From: Hepatocystis sp. ex Piliocolobus tephrosceles | Taxonomy: Eukaryota; Apicomplexa; Aconoidasida; Haemosporida; Plasmodiidae | Assembly (NCBI GenBank): GCA_902459845.2 | Contig: CABPSV020000054.1 | Span: 1 to 38,503, forward strand | Direction of reading: 5' to 3' | Length of the DNA stretch: 38,503 nt | Part shown: positions 14,378 to 24,709 of the stretch, piece by piece | How positions within the stretch are numbered: the first letter of the stretch is position 1 | Layout: each line of letters begins with the position of its first letter | Position numbers and translations under genes: made by a program | Notes under the pieces: model-generated | What the model was told of the DNA's origin: nothing | The model's input: only the letters and a program-made list of their open reading frames with translations | Databases searched by the model: none

Positions 14378-14661
14378 TACGTGTACATGTACATATGCAT
14401 AAAAAACTATCAAACTAATTTGTTTATACACGTTCTTCCACTTTTTTATAGGAAATGCAATACTTTTTAGACGCAGAACTATACACAAATAAATATATTA
14501 ATACATATATTAATGCAATGTATATTGCTATATGCTTTTGGGAAAGTGATGGAGAAACTATTTCAGTAACAAGAAAACAAACAAACGATAATACAAATAT
14601 GGTAAAAGAAGATTCCAAAGAATTACACAATCATTCCAAAAAAGGCGTTTTGACAAACTAG
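12915..14661 (+). CDS. Gfo/Idh/MocA-family (GFOD-like) oxidoreductase, probably degenerate (3 exons, 373 aa)
   Basis: Exons are 12915-13746, 14240-14319 and 14452-14661 (phases 1 and 0; 1122 nt). The start is the ATG after an A-rich leader. Its length is close to human GFOD1/2. An N-terminal Rossmann-like half (about residues 1-120, with DLLFLALSTNKFHE) is followed by a mixed alpha/beta C-terminal half. I matched it to GFOD-type proteins from remembered family patterns: GRVFHNLKNMMEELGDIYSV, then CYFNISVNSLSKIFSLIVYG, then YFLDAELYTNKYINTYINAM resembling the terminal FEDGLYMQSVVDAIK helix. The usual GxGxxG/A nucleotide loop is not seen (CDNEGF is at that place), nor is the EKP catalytic lysine motif. 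It may therefore bind no cofactor. The family call is an inference; the exon structure is firmer. The substrate is unknown. Confidence 0.65.
13748..14162. repeat. 30-bp minisatellite filling GFOD-like intron 1
   Basis: About 13 near-identical 30-bp units, each containing the palindrome ACATGTACATGT followed by GCTTATATAT, lie inside the 493-bp intron 13747-14239. The donor is ATT|GTAATT and the acceptor CGTTTTTAG. Because 30 is divisible by 3, all three plus-strand frames stay open through the array and give false ORFs of up to 240 codons. Confidence 0.95.
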
Positions 14662-14924
14662 GTTTTTATAAAACACAAAAATGGGAAAAATTGGGAAAAA
14701 AATAAGAAAAAAAAATGGGGAAAAAACATTAAAAAAAAAAAAAAAAAAGTATATACATATTTTTTTTATGTAGAACGTATTTGTTTGTTTCACAACTTTC
14801 CTAGTTATATATTCATAATTATACACTTATACGTATATATATGTACATATATGTAAAACATAAACAAACAAAAGTTTTAATCACTTTTCGATAGACGTTC
14901 AACTCTGCTTGACATTTGTATTAA

Positions 14925-14958
<34 letters not shown>

Positions 14959-15238
14959 CTTGTTTTCTTCAATTTTTATATGCCTTTTATGAAGGGTATG
15001 CTACAAACAAAAAAAATGTACATATATATATATATATATATATAGACATGCGTGTGTAGCAAAAATGTAATGAAGATATAATACAAATGCAATAAAACAA
15101 AATTTGGTAAAATAATAATTGCGAAATGACAAAAACAAAAATTTGTATGTGTTATAAACATTCTATTTCGTTAAGCGTTTTTTTTTTTTTTTTTTTTTTT
15201 TTTTTTCCTTTCTTTTGTTATCCATTTTTTTAGCATTA
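14662..15238. other. Convergent intergenic region (GFOD-like / ICMT)
   Basis: This is the 3' flank of both neighbours. It contains poly(A) tracts (14730-14748, 14927-14956), a (TA)n run (15022-15044) and poly(T) (15178-15206). No gene is visible. Confidence 0.75.
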
Positions 15239-15403
15239 CTATATGTTCGGTGTTTGTGCTTTATAATTTCTATACTTATCACCATAACACTCCAGTAAAA
15301 AAAGTTCTTCAGTTTTTATTCTTTCGGAAAAAAAAATCCATAAAGTAACAAAGCTTAAGACGAAACATCCAAAATTGAATAGAGATAGTTGCAAAACTAA
15401 GAA

Positions 15404-15434
<31 letters not shown>

Positions 15435-17327
15435 CTTATATAATTGTAAAAACTTATATAATTGTAAAAACTTATATAATTGTAAAAACTTATATAATTG
15501 TAAAAACTTATATAATTGTAAAAACTTATATAATTGTAAAAACTTATATAATTGTAAAAACTTATATAATTGTAAAAACTTATATAATTGTAAAAACTTA
15601 TATAATTGTAAAAATTTATATAAGTGTAAAAACTTATATAAGTGTAAAAACTAAATAAATTGTTACTCCATGCATATACACTTTTAGCCATGTACGACTA
15701 ACAATCAAGTGCTTTCCAGATTTTTTTTATCAACATTTTTACACTTACATAATGAATAATAGAACCATCCAGTGTAACAGGGATGTCTCATATATCTATA
15801 CACACCACGTGTAACTAATTTATGCTCTTGTTTATAGTGCTTATACATTAAAGTGTTAGAACTTAAAACAAAAAAAGAAAAATTTGTAGAGCAATGAATT
15901 ATACCCATAATTCGTAAAAATTGAGCAAGTAAACTAAATAAAAATAGTAATAAAACAAAACATATATAATAGTTATATATATTGTCAAAAGTTTTAGGTA
16001 TAATGTCATATTTATAAAAAATATCACCATATTTAAAAATCATTTTTTTAATAAAAGTATTGTTTAAATTATAATTATTTGCTTTTTTTTTGTTCATATA
16101 AATAGCTGTCATTTTTTTAAAAATACAATGTCCAAATATATATGAACTATCGAAAGTGTCGAAATTGTAGATAGTGTTATTTTTTACGTTTTGAAAAAAA
16201 AAATCAAAGTTATTATTTTTTTGTTTTTTTAGCACATTACATTTGGAGTTGTTACACTTAAAGTTGTTACATTTGGAGTTGTTACACTTGGCGTTGTTAC
16301 AATTGGAGTTGTTACAATTGGAGTTGTTACAATTGGAGTTGTTACACTTGGCGTTGTTACAATTGGAGTTGTTACAATTGGAGTTGTTACAATTGAAGTT
16401 GTTACAATTGGAGTTGTTACACTTGGCGTTGTTACAATTGGAGTTGTTACAATTGTTGCTGTTTCTATCACTAGTACCGTTCTTATCACTAGTGCCACAA
16501 ATATCAGTAACACTTCCTAACTTGTCCTTGCAAACAACATTATTTATAACTGTGTCGTTTTTAATCAAATGTGACAAACTAGGTTCCCTTGATAATTCAT
16601 TTTTAAATATAAATCCTTTAATTATTTTATTTTGATAAAACAATGTTGATGTTTCATTTATGTCAATATTTAAATGGCTTAAGTTCTGTTTTATATTTAT
16701 TTGATTAGGATAGGAGTAGGAATAGGTACATATTCCATATTTTTCTATATAATTTTTAAAAAAAAAATAATTGAATATTAATAACTTATGTATTAATCCG
16801 CTATTTATATATTTTTGTAACTTATATAAAATTATAAATAAAAATATTTTGCCATAATATTCAATCAATGTTAAGACAAAAAAACAGGAATAGCCATAGT
16901 TAGGGTTTATTAAAAAATTATAATAGTTATAATTTTGTTTATTATGTGTAAATGATAATATAAACTCGGATAAATGAAAACAAATAATTGCCAAATAAAA
17001 AATGTGGAGGGGGAAATTATTTTTACTATTAATAAGAAAATGAAAAAAAAAAAAAAAAAAATATATTAATAAAAATTTCGCAAAGACGTAATTATATTTA
17101 CTACGTTTTGTATAGGCATCCTTATACGGTATAAATGACACGAACAAGTAAATTAAAACAAACCCATATTCTAAAAAAACATGTAAGTAGTATTCAAACA
17201 TAAGATATACATTTTTTTTATATAATGTTTTATATAACTCATAATTTATAAAATATAGTAGTGTTTTATAATTTAAAAGATTTATGTATAATAAAAAGGA
17301 AAAGATCATATATTTTACTACGTTCAT
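15239..17327 (-). CDS. ICMT: Protein-S-isoprenylcysteine O-methyltransferase (2 exons, 578 aa)
   Basis: Exons are 17327-15749 and 15396-15239, joined T|TT in phase 1 (1737 nt). ICMT/Ste14 transfers a methyl group from S-adenosylmethionine to the C-terminal prenylcysteine of CaaX proteins in the ER membrane. The N-terminal part is a series of hydrophobic segments (several TM helices, residues 5-200). The catalytic C-terminal signature is clear: HKLVTRGVYRYMRHPCYTGW (about 505-525), then in exon 2 LWIFFSERIKTEELFLLECY and GDKYRNYKAQTP, matching the family's RHPSY-GWF and RxxxEExxL...FGxxYxxY pattern. The protein is about twice the length of human ICMT. Much of the excess is a hydrophilic insert (about 210-400) with a Cys/Asn/Ser repeat at about 291-361, before the last transmembrane segments. 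The reading frame is intact through both splice sites. Confidence 0.92.
15430..15652. repeat. 18-bp minisatellite in ICMT intron
   Basis: About 12 copies of AACTTATATAATTGTAAA (plus strand), the last ones with AGTG in place of ATTG, fill most of the 352-bp intron 15397-15748. The intron uses donor GTAAGTG and acceptor TTCTTAG. The hexapeptide repeat seen in a minus frame here is intronic, not part of the enzyme. Confidence 0.93.
16240..16455. repeat. In-frame 15-bp repeat in ICMT coding sequence
   Basis: About 14 units of 15 bp (plus strand GTTGTTACAATTGGA and variants) encode CNNSN / CNNAK pentapeptides on the minus strand. One cysteine per unit gives a Cys-spaced hydrophilic tract. The unit length preserves the frame. 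Confidence 0.93.
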
Positions 17328-17372
17328 TTTGGTATCTTTAAAATTGTTTTATACTATCCATAAATAGCGTTA

Positions 17373-17407
<35 letters not shown>

Positions 17408-17737
17408 GTGACATGGTACCATATATTATACAATTACTGTTTGAACTATTTTTAATGCGTTTTTATAAACTAAACTAAAAAAAAAAAAAATAAAAAAAAA
17501 AAAATAAAAAAATAAAAATAAAAAAATAAAAATAAAAAAAAAAAATTAGTCATTTATATATATACATATTAGTATGTGTTCGTATGTACATATTTATTTG
17601 TAAAGTGCATTCAACTAATGTTGTTCTGTTTTAAATTACAAAAAAAAAAAAAAAAAAAACATCACTATAAGTGTGAAAGTATACTAGCTGTTCAAACAAA
17701 TGAAAGGCATGTATAAAACAGCACTTCATAAATAAAC

Positions 17738-17774
<37 letters not shown>

Positions 17775-17971
17775 TTCATATTTTTGTAATTAAACAAATG
17801 GTTTAGTATTGAAACGATTTTTTTTTTTTTATTTTTTTTATGCAGTTTGCAGTTGTATATATTTATATGCACATATCGCATTAACAAATTACTAATAAAA
17901 AAAAAAAAACACAAAGACTGTTATTTTTTTTTTTTACTTATTTCTCTTGCAGTCATAAAGTTTTTATATAC

Positions 17972-18033
<62 letters not shown>

Positions 18034-18291
18034 GTGTATATTTTATTACATTTTTCATACCTTTCCGTTCATTATACCTCTTTCTCCATCTTTTATTCCC
18101 TTTCTCCCTTTTTGTTTTTTTTAAAAAAAAAAAAAATACATATAAATCCATTGCTATATTCATTCTGTTTTATTAACACAAATAAGGACAAAAGTATTAT
18201 GTTTTTTTTTTAGTTGATATGTTTATCATGTTTAGTCCGTTCATTTACCAGTAGAACATACATGTTCCTGTCATCATCTCCCCCAGATTGA
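17328..18291. other. Divergent intergenic region (ICMT / RsmH)
   Basis: Promoters of both neighbours are expected within about 960 bp. Visible are (TA)n runs (17378-17403, 17740-17768, and a long one at 17976-18028), A-rich blocks (17476-17545, 17639-17658) and several poly(T) runs. Just before the RsmH start there is a less AT-rich leader (about 18220-18291). No further gene is seen. Confidence 0.75.
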
Positions 18292-19641
18292 ATGATTTTA
18301 TTATTTATTATTGTGTGGTTTTTTTTTAACAACTACAGCAAATGTTTTAATATAAAAAAATATCAAAACTATGGGAGTATCATTTCCCACTCCAATAATA
18401 ACAGTAATACTTTTAAAAAAAAAAATTACCATTTAAGTTATAATTTTAATTTTTTTATAAAAAATAAAGCAATATGTTTAAAGGAGAAAGAAAATTTATT
18501 TGATGAATTTTATGTTTACCACACCCCTGTGTTACTAAATGAAGTTATACAAATTTTTAAAAATGATCAAATAAATGAGCAAACAGGCACGAGGGTAATT
18601 GAAAAAAATATAAATACGAGCTCACATGTAGGTACTGCAAGCTCAAATTTAAACGATTTAAAAAAAAAGAATGCTACAGACTTGCTTAACTTAAATATTC
18701 CTCTTTTACCAAAAGAAACTATTCCAAATAAAATAGAACAAAGCGAATATTACATAGATGCAACATTAGGAGGAGGTAACCATACTTTTGAAATTTTAAA
18801 ACAAATTCCTAATTGTAAAGTTATAGCTATTGATAAAGATATTGAATCAATATATTATAGCAAATTAAAACTACAATCATATATTGATAAAAATAGATTA
18901 AATCTTATACATGGTGATTACAGAGATATTTTACATTTACTTCATAATAATGGTTTACCCTTATTTAATAATTATAGTGGTATATTAATTGATTTAGGTG
19001 TATCAACACATCAGTTAAAATGTAGTAAAAGAGGATTTAGCTACAAATATAATGGTATTTTAAATATGAATATGAATAAATATACAGCACAAGAATACAT
19101 ATATTCTAATAGTGATAACATAAAAAAAACTTATATAAAAAAAAATGCAGAAAAGAATAATATTCATACAATATTAAATACTTATAGTTTGAAAAAATTA
19201 AAATATATTATCGAAACTTTTGGTCAAGAAAAGAAAGCTTTAAAAATTGCTAAAAAAATAATTCAATGGAGAAAAAATAATAAAAAAATAATAACAACTT
19301 ATGATTTGAAAGATATTATACTTTCAACTTGTAAAAAAAATTATAAAGCAAATAATAAAGTTTTATCAAGAGTATTTCAATCTTTCAGAATTTATATTAA
19401 TGATGAATTAAAAGCATTAAAAGAATTATTATTATCTACCCCTAAATTATTAAAACAAGGAAAAAAATTAATTGTTATATCTTATCATTCTTTAGAATAT
19501 GAATATATTCAAAAGTTTGTTCAAAATAAAACAAATATATGGACAACCATAAAAGATAATCCAATAACTCCAAACGAAAATGAAATAAAATTAAATACTT
19601 CTGCAAGATCAGCAAAAATGTATGTTTTTCAAAAAAAATAA
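18292..19641 (+). CDS. rsmH: RsmH/MraW-type 16S rRNA (cytosine-N4)-methyltransferase, probably organellar (449 aa)
   Basis: A single exon. In bacteria RsmH methylates N4 of C1402 in the 16S rRNA decoding centre. Family signatures run in order: YHTPVLLNEVI (about 76), SAM-binding DATLGGGNHT (about 155), IAIDKD, HGDYRDI, ILIDLGVSTHQL (about 231) with RGFSY after it, ETFGQEKKALKIAKKI, RVFQSFRIYINDELKALKEL, VISYHSLE, and the terminal TSARSAKMYVF matching the bacterial RSRSAKLRV end. The first 15 or so residues are hydrophobic (MILLFIIVWFFF) and are followed by a basic Asn/Lys/Ser stretch. That is the bipartite layout of apicoplast-targeted proteins, so the apicoplast 16S rRNA is the likely substrate, although a mitochondrial location is not excluded. 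An insert of about 60 residues separates HTPVLL from the SAM loop, and another sits before the GQEKKA motif. All main motifs look intact. Confidence 0.93.
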   Translation: MILLFIIVWFFFNNYSKCFNIKKYQNYGSIISHSNNNSNTFKKKNYHLSYNFNFFIKNKAICLKEKENLFDEFYVYHTPVLLNEVIQIFKNDQINEQTGTRVIEKNINTSSHVGTASSNLNDLKKKNATDLLNLNIPLLPKETIPNKIEQSEYYIDATLGGGNHTFEILKQIPNCKVIAIDKDIESIYYSKLKLQSYIDKNRLNLIHGDYRDILHLLHNNGLPLFNNYSGILIDLGVSTHQLKCSKRGFSYKYNGILNMNMNKYTAQEYIYSNSDNIKKTYIKKNAEKNNIHTILNTYSLKKLKYIIETFGQEKKALKIAKKIIQWRKNNKKIITTYDLKDIILSTCKKNYKANNKVLSRVFQSFRIYINDELKALKELLLSTPKLLKQGKKLIVISYHSLEYEYIQKFVQNKTNIWTTIKDNPITPNENEIKLNTSARSAKMYVFQKK

Positions 19642-20195
19642 ATATAATATAAACACAATGAAATCTGGTTTTGAACTATTACTAACGTGTTTATATATAT
19701 TTGTATATACGCACGAGTAGATATACATATGCCGTTTACGTATTTGTACACTCCCTACTAAAAACCTTTACCACTTTACCACTTTACCACTTTACCACTT
19801 TACCACTTTACCACTTTACCACTTTACCACTTTACCACTTTACCACTTTACCACTTTACCACTTTACCACTTTACCACTTTACCACTTTACCACTTTACC
19901 ACTTTACTACTTTACCACTTTACTACTTTACTACTTTACCAATTATAAATTTTTACTACTACTACTACTATTATTATTATTTTTTTTTTTTTTTTTTTTT
20001 AAATATTTCTACTACAGTGTTATAAAAAGTACAGTTAAAATATATTACTTAAGTTAATGGTCATGAATTTGATTATAAGTTCTTGAAAATAATTGATACA
20101 AATTCATTAGTTAAAAATGTCATATAAGTATATGTTTCTGTATGTATATATATATATATATTTACATTTCTCAAGCTGTTTATTTTTATAGTACA

Positions 20196-20233
<38 letters not shown>

Positions 20234-20430
20234 CATATGTTTTAATACATGTAATACGATAGTCTGTGAATATGTGTATGTATCTACATATATTTTGTAT
20301 ACAATTAAAATCACCACAAAAAATATAGTCACATTTTTTTCCAAATATAATTTAAAATGCATAATTTATTTATTTCATTTTTTTTGGGCTTATATGAAAA
20401 ATATGAAAAAGTATACAAAAACGAGATGTT
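19642..20430. other. Convergent intergenic region (RsmH / 58-aa gene)
   Basis: The 3' flanks of both neighbours. Contents: the 8-bp CCACTTTA array, a CTA/TAT trinucleotide run with poly(T) (about 19955-20000), and (TA)n runs (20143-20160, 20198-20230). No coding feature is supported. Confidence 0.75.
19767..19943. repeat. 8-bp CCACTTTA tandem array
   Basis: About 21 tandem copies of CCACTTTA, with a few TACTTTA variants near the right end, begin roughly 125 bp after the RsmH stop. The plus strand is markedly pyrimidine-rich and the period reads as a false TTLPLYHF repeat in one frame. Confidence 0.95.
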
Positions 20431-20572
20431 TCATCTTTTATAAGCTGGTGCTTGTCGATTTCTTCTTATTCTTCCTCCATAGCCAGTTTTTCTTCTAATA
20501 TACTCTGTACCATTCATAATTTTCCTTTTTCTATCTGAAAAGTATCTAACATTTGTCTGTTAAAAAAAAACG

Positions 20573-20622
<50 letters not shown>

Positions 20623-20802
20623 CATGTATATATATACATGTATATGTATAAAAGAGACACAAAACAAATTATTTTTCAAATTTATTTTGAATTTTAATTA
20701 AAAATAAAAAAAAAAATTAACAAGCAGTTTTTATTTTTAAGTAAACCTTACCAAAAATCTTGACATGGTTGAAAATTTGGAAAACGCATTAAAGCCAAAC
20801 AT
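20431..20802 (-). CDS. Small basic protein, putative mitochondrial, unknown function (2 exons, 58 aa)
   Basis: Exon 1 is 20802-20752 (17 codons from an ATG preceded by AAAAAC) and exon 2 is 20556-20431 (41 codons plus TGA). The 195-bp intron has a strong donor TTG|GTAAGG and acceptor TTTTTTAACAG, and the junction is in phase 0. Exon 1 plus the start of exon 2 (MFGFNAFSKFSTMSRFL, then TNVRYFS) has the Phe/Ser/Arg composition of a mitochondrial presequence, with RYFS as a plausible cleavage region. The remainder is strongly basic (YIRRKTGYGGRIRRNR), as in small organellar ribosomal proteins. I do not recognise the family. The gene is inferred from splice signals, composition and a local drop in AT content. 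It lies tail-to-tail with RsmH and head-to-head with the p25-alpha gene. Confidence 0.72.
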
Positions 20803-21135
20803 GTTTTTAAAATATATATTTAAAATGTATATATATATACATATATGTATATATTTATATGTATATAGCATATATAGCATTAACATAAAATAAAACTAAT
20901 AAAAACTTCAAAAATATACCAAAAGTCAATTTTATAATTAAAAATCCTTTTATTTTTACTTTAAAAAAAATTAAATAAAAAACAGTTATAAACAAATAAA
21001 TATATATATTTTTTTTTGCATCAAGCAAAATGTTGCATTCTCAATTTTTTATGCTTATAAAAACGCAGAATTTTACTTTTTTATTTTCTACAAAAGCTAA
21101 AAATATGGAAAAATTTGTAAAAAATTGTAAATTAA

Positions 21136-21173
<38 letters not shown>

Positions 21174-21701
21174 AACTATATGTGCATAAAAAAAAAAATA
21201 TTTTTTATCTTTCTTAATTTAATATATATGTAAATATTTCTAAATATATCATTGCTGTTCATGCTTATTAAAAAAAAAAAAAAAAAATTAAAAAATATTA
21301 GCTGTTACACTATGATATACACATATACATATATATATATATATATATACATATTTAAAATAAGTACTGCAATTGTAGTTAAGCAAAAACATATATAAAT
21401 AACTTATATGTTTTTTTAACATATTTATAGTGAGGCTATTAATTTGAATATATACATAATCACATAATTCTATAATTCTATAACATTATATAATAAAATT
21501 GGAAAAAAAAAAAAAAAAAAAAAAAATAGCTGAGGCAGCAATAGCTAGATTCAAAAAAACTATAATTATTTTTTTTTTTTTTTTTTTTTTTCTTTTTATT
21601 TTGTTATATATACGCTATTGTTTATTTTTTATTTTATATATACGCTATTATTTATTTTTTGTTTTACATATACGCTATTGTTTGTTTTTTATTTTACTCC
21701 A

Positions 21702-21747
<46 letters not shown>

Positions 21748-22001
21748 CAATTTGTTTAAGCTTTTTTTTTAACGTCATATATTTGTATAAACTATTTATT
21801 TGTCTTACACTTGATGTCTTTTTGTTTTTCTTTTTTTTTTTTTTTATTGTGTTATAAAATTTCAAATATAAATTTTACACAAAAAAAAAGTTTCACTATA
21901 AAATTAGTTTAAATATTTATATAACTATTTATTAAAAGTAAATTTTATTTTTATTATTATATTAAGCCCTTTTATTACCGTGTATATAATATTTTACAAA
22001 A
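20803..22001. other. Divergent intergenic region (58-aa gene / p25-alpha)
   Basis: Promoters for both neighbours are expected here. The region contains poly(A) tracts (21141-21170, 21271-21287, 21502-21526), poly(T) tracts (21571-21590, 21706-21747), (TA)n at 21329-21349, and three copies of a 33-bp TATACGCTATT-containing unit (about 21605-21700). A short less AT-rich patch (about 21528-21552) has a GCTG...CAGC hairpin. No gene is supported. Confidence 0.7.
21600..21703. repeat. Three copies of a 33-bp unit
   Basis: Units containing TATACGCTATTGTTTATTTT repeat three times with small substitutions, flanked on both sides by poly(T). Confidence 0.75.
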
Positions 22002-22736
22002 ATGGATAGTGCTTTTTACACATACACAAAAAATGCTCCTGAAATGGATAGTAGGACTTTTGTAAAGATACTGAAAGATTCAAGTAATGCGTTTATAAAA
22101 TTATTTATCTTAAAAAATACACAATATATAAACACATAATTCAAATGATGTTTTAAATATACAGCCATAAAATTTTGCTTTATATAAACATTTGTAGATG
22201 TTGCTTTTTTTTTTTTTTTTTTTTTTTTTTTTGAGTACATAAATATTATATATACATTTCATTTTATTATACATATAGCACTTTTATGTTTAAAAAAAGA
22301 AATATATTATCGTAATTTATCACTTAAATATATATAACTGTTTTCCCTTTTTTTTTTAGATTTGTTAACAAAAAAGCTGACCCCAATTGAAGTAGATTTA
22401 GCATTTGCAAAATATAAAACAAAAGGAGCAAAGAGAATTAACTGTGAACAATTTGTTAGTGCAATACAATATTTGGTAGAAAAACACAAACTAAATTATG
22501 AGAAATTTGTAGCAACTTTAACCAATGAAGCAGTAAAAGGTCCAATTCTACAAGGAACTAAAGCTGAAAATATAAAATTCTATGATGACAAATCATTATT
22601 TACTGGAGTACATAAACATGGTGGTCCAACAACTGTTGATAAAAATAGAACACAATTTGCTGATATATCCGAACTTACTGATCGCTCTGAGTGTAACATA
22701 AGAGGAGTAAATGTTAATGTAGAGAAAAACACTTAA
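22002..22736 (+). CDS. p25-alpha (TPPP-like) family protein (2 exons, 152 aa)
   Basis: Exons are 22002-22083 and 22360-22736; the 276-bp intron joins in phase 1 (A|AT). The protein is essentially one p25-alpha domain: FYTYTKNAPEMDSRTFVKIL (about residues 5-24), then KKLTPIEVDLAFAKYKTKGA (about 33-52), INCEQFVSAIQYLV, and a C-terminal segment DDKSLFTGVHKHGG (about 100-113). That last segment corresponds to the D-x-S-x-YTG-x-HK motif of tubulin polymerisation-promoting proteins. Family members bind and stabilise microtubules and occur in flagellated or ciliated lineages; that role is transferred, not shown. There is no doublecortin domain, so this is not apicortin. The spliced N-terminal exon is needed to complete the domain's first helix, which supports the model. 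Confidence 0.88.
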
Positions 22737-23320
22737 ATGAAAATTAGCCAAATTTTTCATTTCATATTTAAATATTAAAAGGAAAAAAAAAATTAACACA
22801 TTATATATATATATATATTATATATATAAATGTTTTCGAGTTTTTTTACAATTAATATTTTATTTGCTCCTTTTTTTTTTTTTTATTTTTTTTTTTTTTT
22901 TTCCCAAATTTATGCATAAAAAAAAATTTGTATATGTTTAGTTACTTGATCCGTTTTAAGGTTATTTTTTTTTTTGTAATTGCTACTTTGAATTTTTTTT
23001 TTTTTTACTGACTCTTAAAATGTCAATTCATTTTTATATAGGCACATGCATATACACATACAAACATATATCAGTGTGTGTATCTAACGTTTGTTTATAT
23101 TTTTAGTATTCTTTATGGTTTTCATCATTTGATTTACAAGAGTTATGAATAAAATTATCTTTTAATAAACATTTTTTTTAGTTAAAATGTAAATAAAAAG
23201 TATTTTTTTTTTTTTTTTTGGTGGTGGTGACATTATGTTAGGAAGTTTTTAATATATTCTTTTATTTATGAATAATAATGTATGTTTTTTTTATTTTAAG
23301 CTAACATTTGTTCAAAATTA

Positions 23321-23357
<37 letters not shown>

Positions 23358-23613
23358 TGATAAATAATAGAACTGAAGTATAACTAAGCAAAAAAAAGGT
23401 AGGCATAATAATGCTTGTATTAGAAGAAAAGTCATCATAACATTTTCGAATAAAATACATGTTCAGTCTATAAAAGAATAAAATAATTATATTAATATGA
23501 TACATATATTTGTATATTAACTTAATTTAAGTTTCATTTTTATTAGAATATTGATAAAGAATAATAAATATTATTTGTTCTTATATATATGGTGCATTTA
23601 TACCGAAGTAAAT

Positions 23614-23652
<39 letters not shown>

Positions 23653-23813
23653 AAACGATGAATAGTATATATTTTCCACTATTTCCACTTTAGTTCACCA
23701 TTCACAAAATATAATAAATAGAAAGAATAAACGAATATTATAAGAAAAGTTAGTATTTAAGATCACTTTTTTATTAATTGCATTTATTTCGTGCTACAAT
23801 TAATGTAAATATT

Positions 23814-23852
<39 letters not shown>

Positions 23853-24129
23853 GTATGTATATGTACTTTTTTGTTTTTTTTTTCTTTTGGGAAAGTTGGA
23901 GTAGGAGAGAATGTATATTTTTTTTTTACTTTTAAAACTATGTATGTGATTTAAAGAATTATTCTATTGTATATAATTTATTTTATGTTTTTCATATTTT
24001 AGTGTAAATTAATAGTTTGAGAAAAAAAATAAGTAAAACCATCTTATTTGATTAGTAGTCTTTATTTGTTTAGATTTTGCATTTGAAAATTTCTTTACAT
24101 ATTTCTCTGTTGTTATAAAAATTGTTTAG

Positions 24130-24175
<46 letters not shown>

Positions 24176-24605
24176 CCTATTTGTTTACCTTTATTTATTT
24201 TTTTATTCATCTGTTCACGATTTTTATTTTGTTCTTTTTACTATTTTTATTTTATTCTTTTTGATGTTCATATTTTTTAATAAAAAGCACATATAACTTT
24301 TATTATTTTTACTGTCTATTTTTTTTTTTTTTTTTTTTAATTTACAATAATTTTTATTTTTACACACAAGCATGTATATGCATTTATGTGTATGTATTAT
24401 TTATATGCTTTTATTCCTATATATATATATATACATACACATATACACATATATTTTTTTTTTTTTTTTTTGTTATTCTCCTTTTTAAAAGTATATTATT
24501 TACATATACTAATATAATTTATACTATGTATCACTTGTTTATAATAGTTAAATTTTATCATAATAACATTTATTAGTTTATTTTGTGTATATAAAAAAAA
24601 GTTAT

Positions 24606-24654
<49 letters not shown>

Positions 24655-24670
24655 TTTTTTTTTTGTTTTT

Positions 24671-24709
<39 letters not shown>

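Noticed and set aside
13699..14418. Long overlapping plus-strand open frames of up to about 240 codons rich in YIHTYMYMCLYIY
   Set aside because: They are readings of the 30-bp intronic array. The family-like sequence resumes only after the splice acceptor at 14239.
15430..15652. Tandem 18-bp units that superficially look like CRISPR repeats
   Set aside because: Units are directly adjacent with no unique spacers, lie inside an intron, and the host is a eukaryote. The same applies to the 19-bp and 16-bp arrays.
21499..21759. Plus-strand frame IAEAAIARFKKTIIIF followed by poly-Phe
   Set aside because: It starts in poly(A), ends in poly(T) and repeats, and has no ATG. The short GCTG...CAGC hairpin is too small to call an RNA.
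23296..23505. Minus-strand open frame of 69 codons with a hydrophobic stretch and a TTTTATAG acceptor-like site
   Set aside because: The C-terminus is a (TA)n reading, no convincing donor or partner exon was found, and joining a nearby ATG gave an immediate stop. It remains possible but unsupported.
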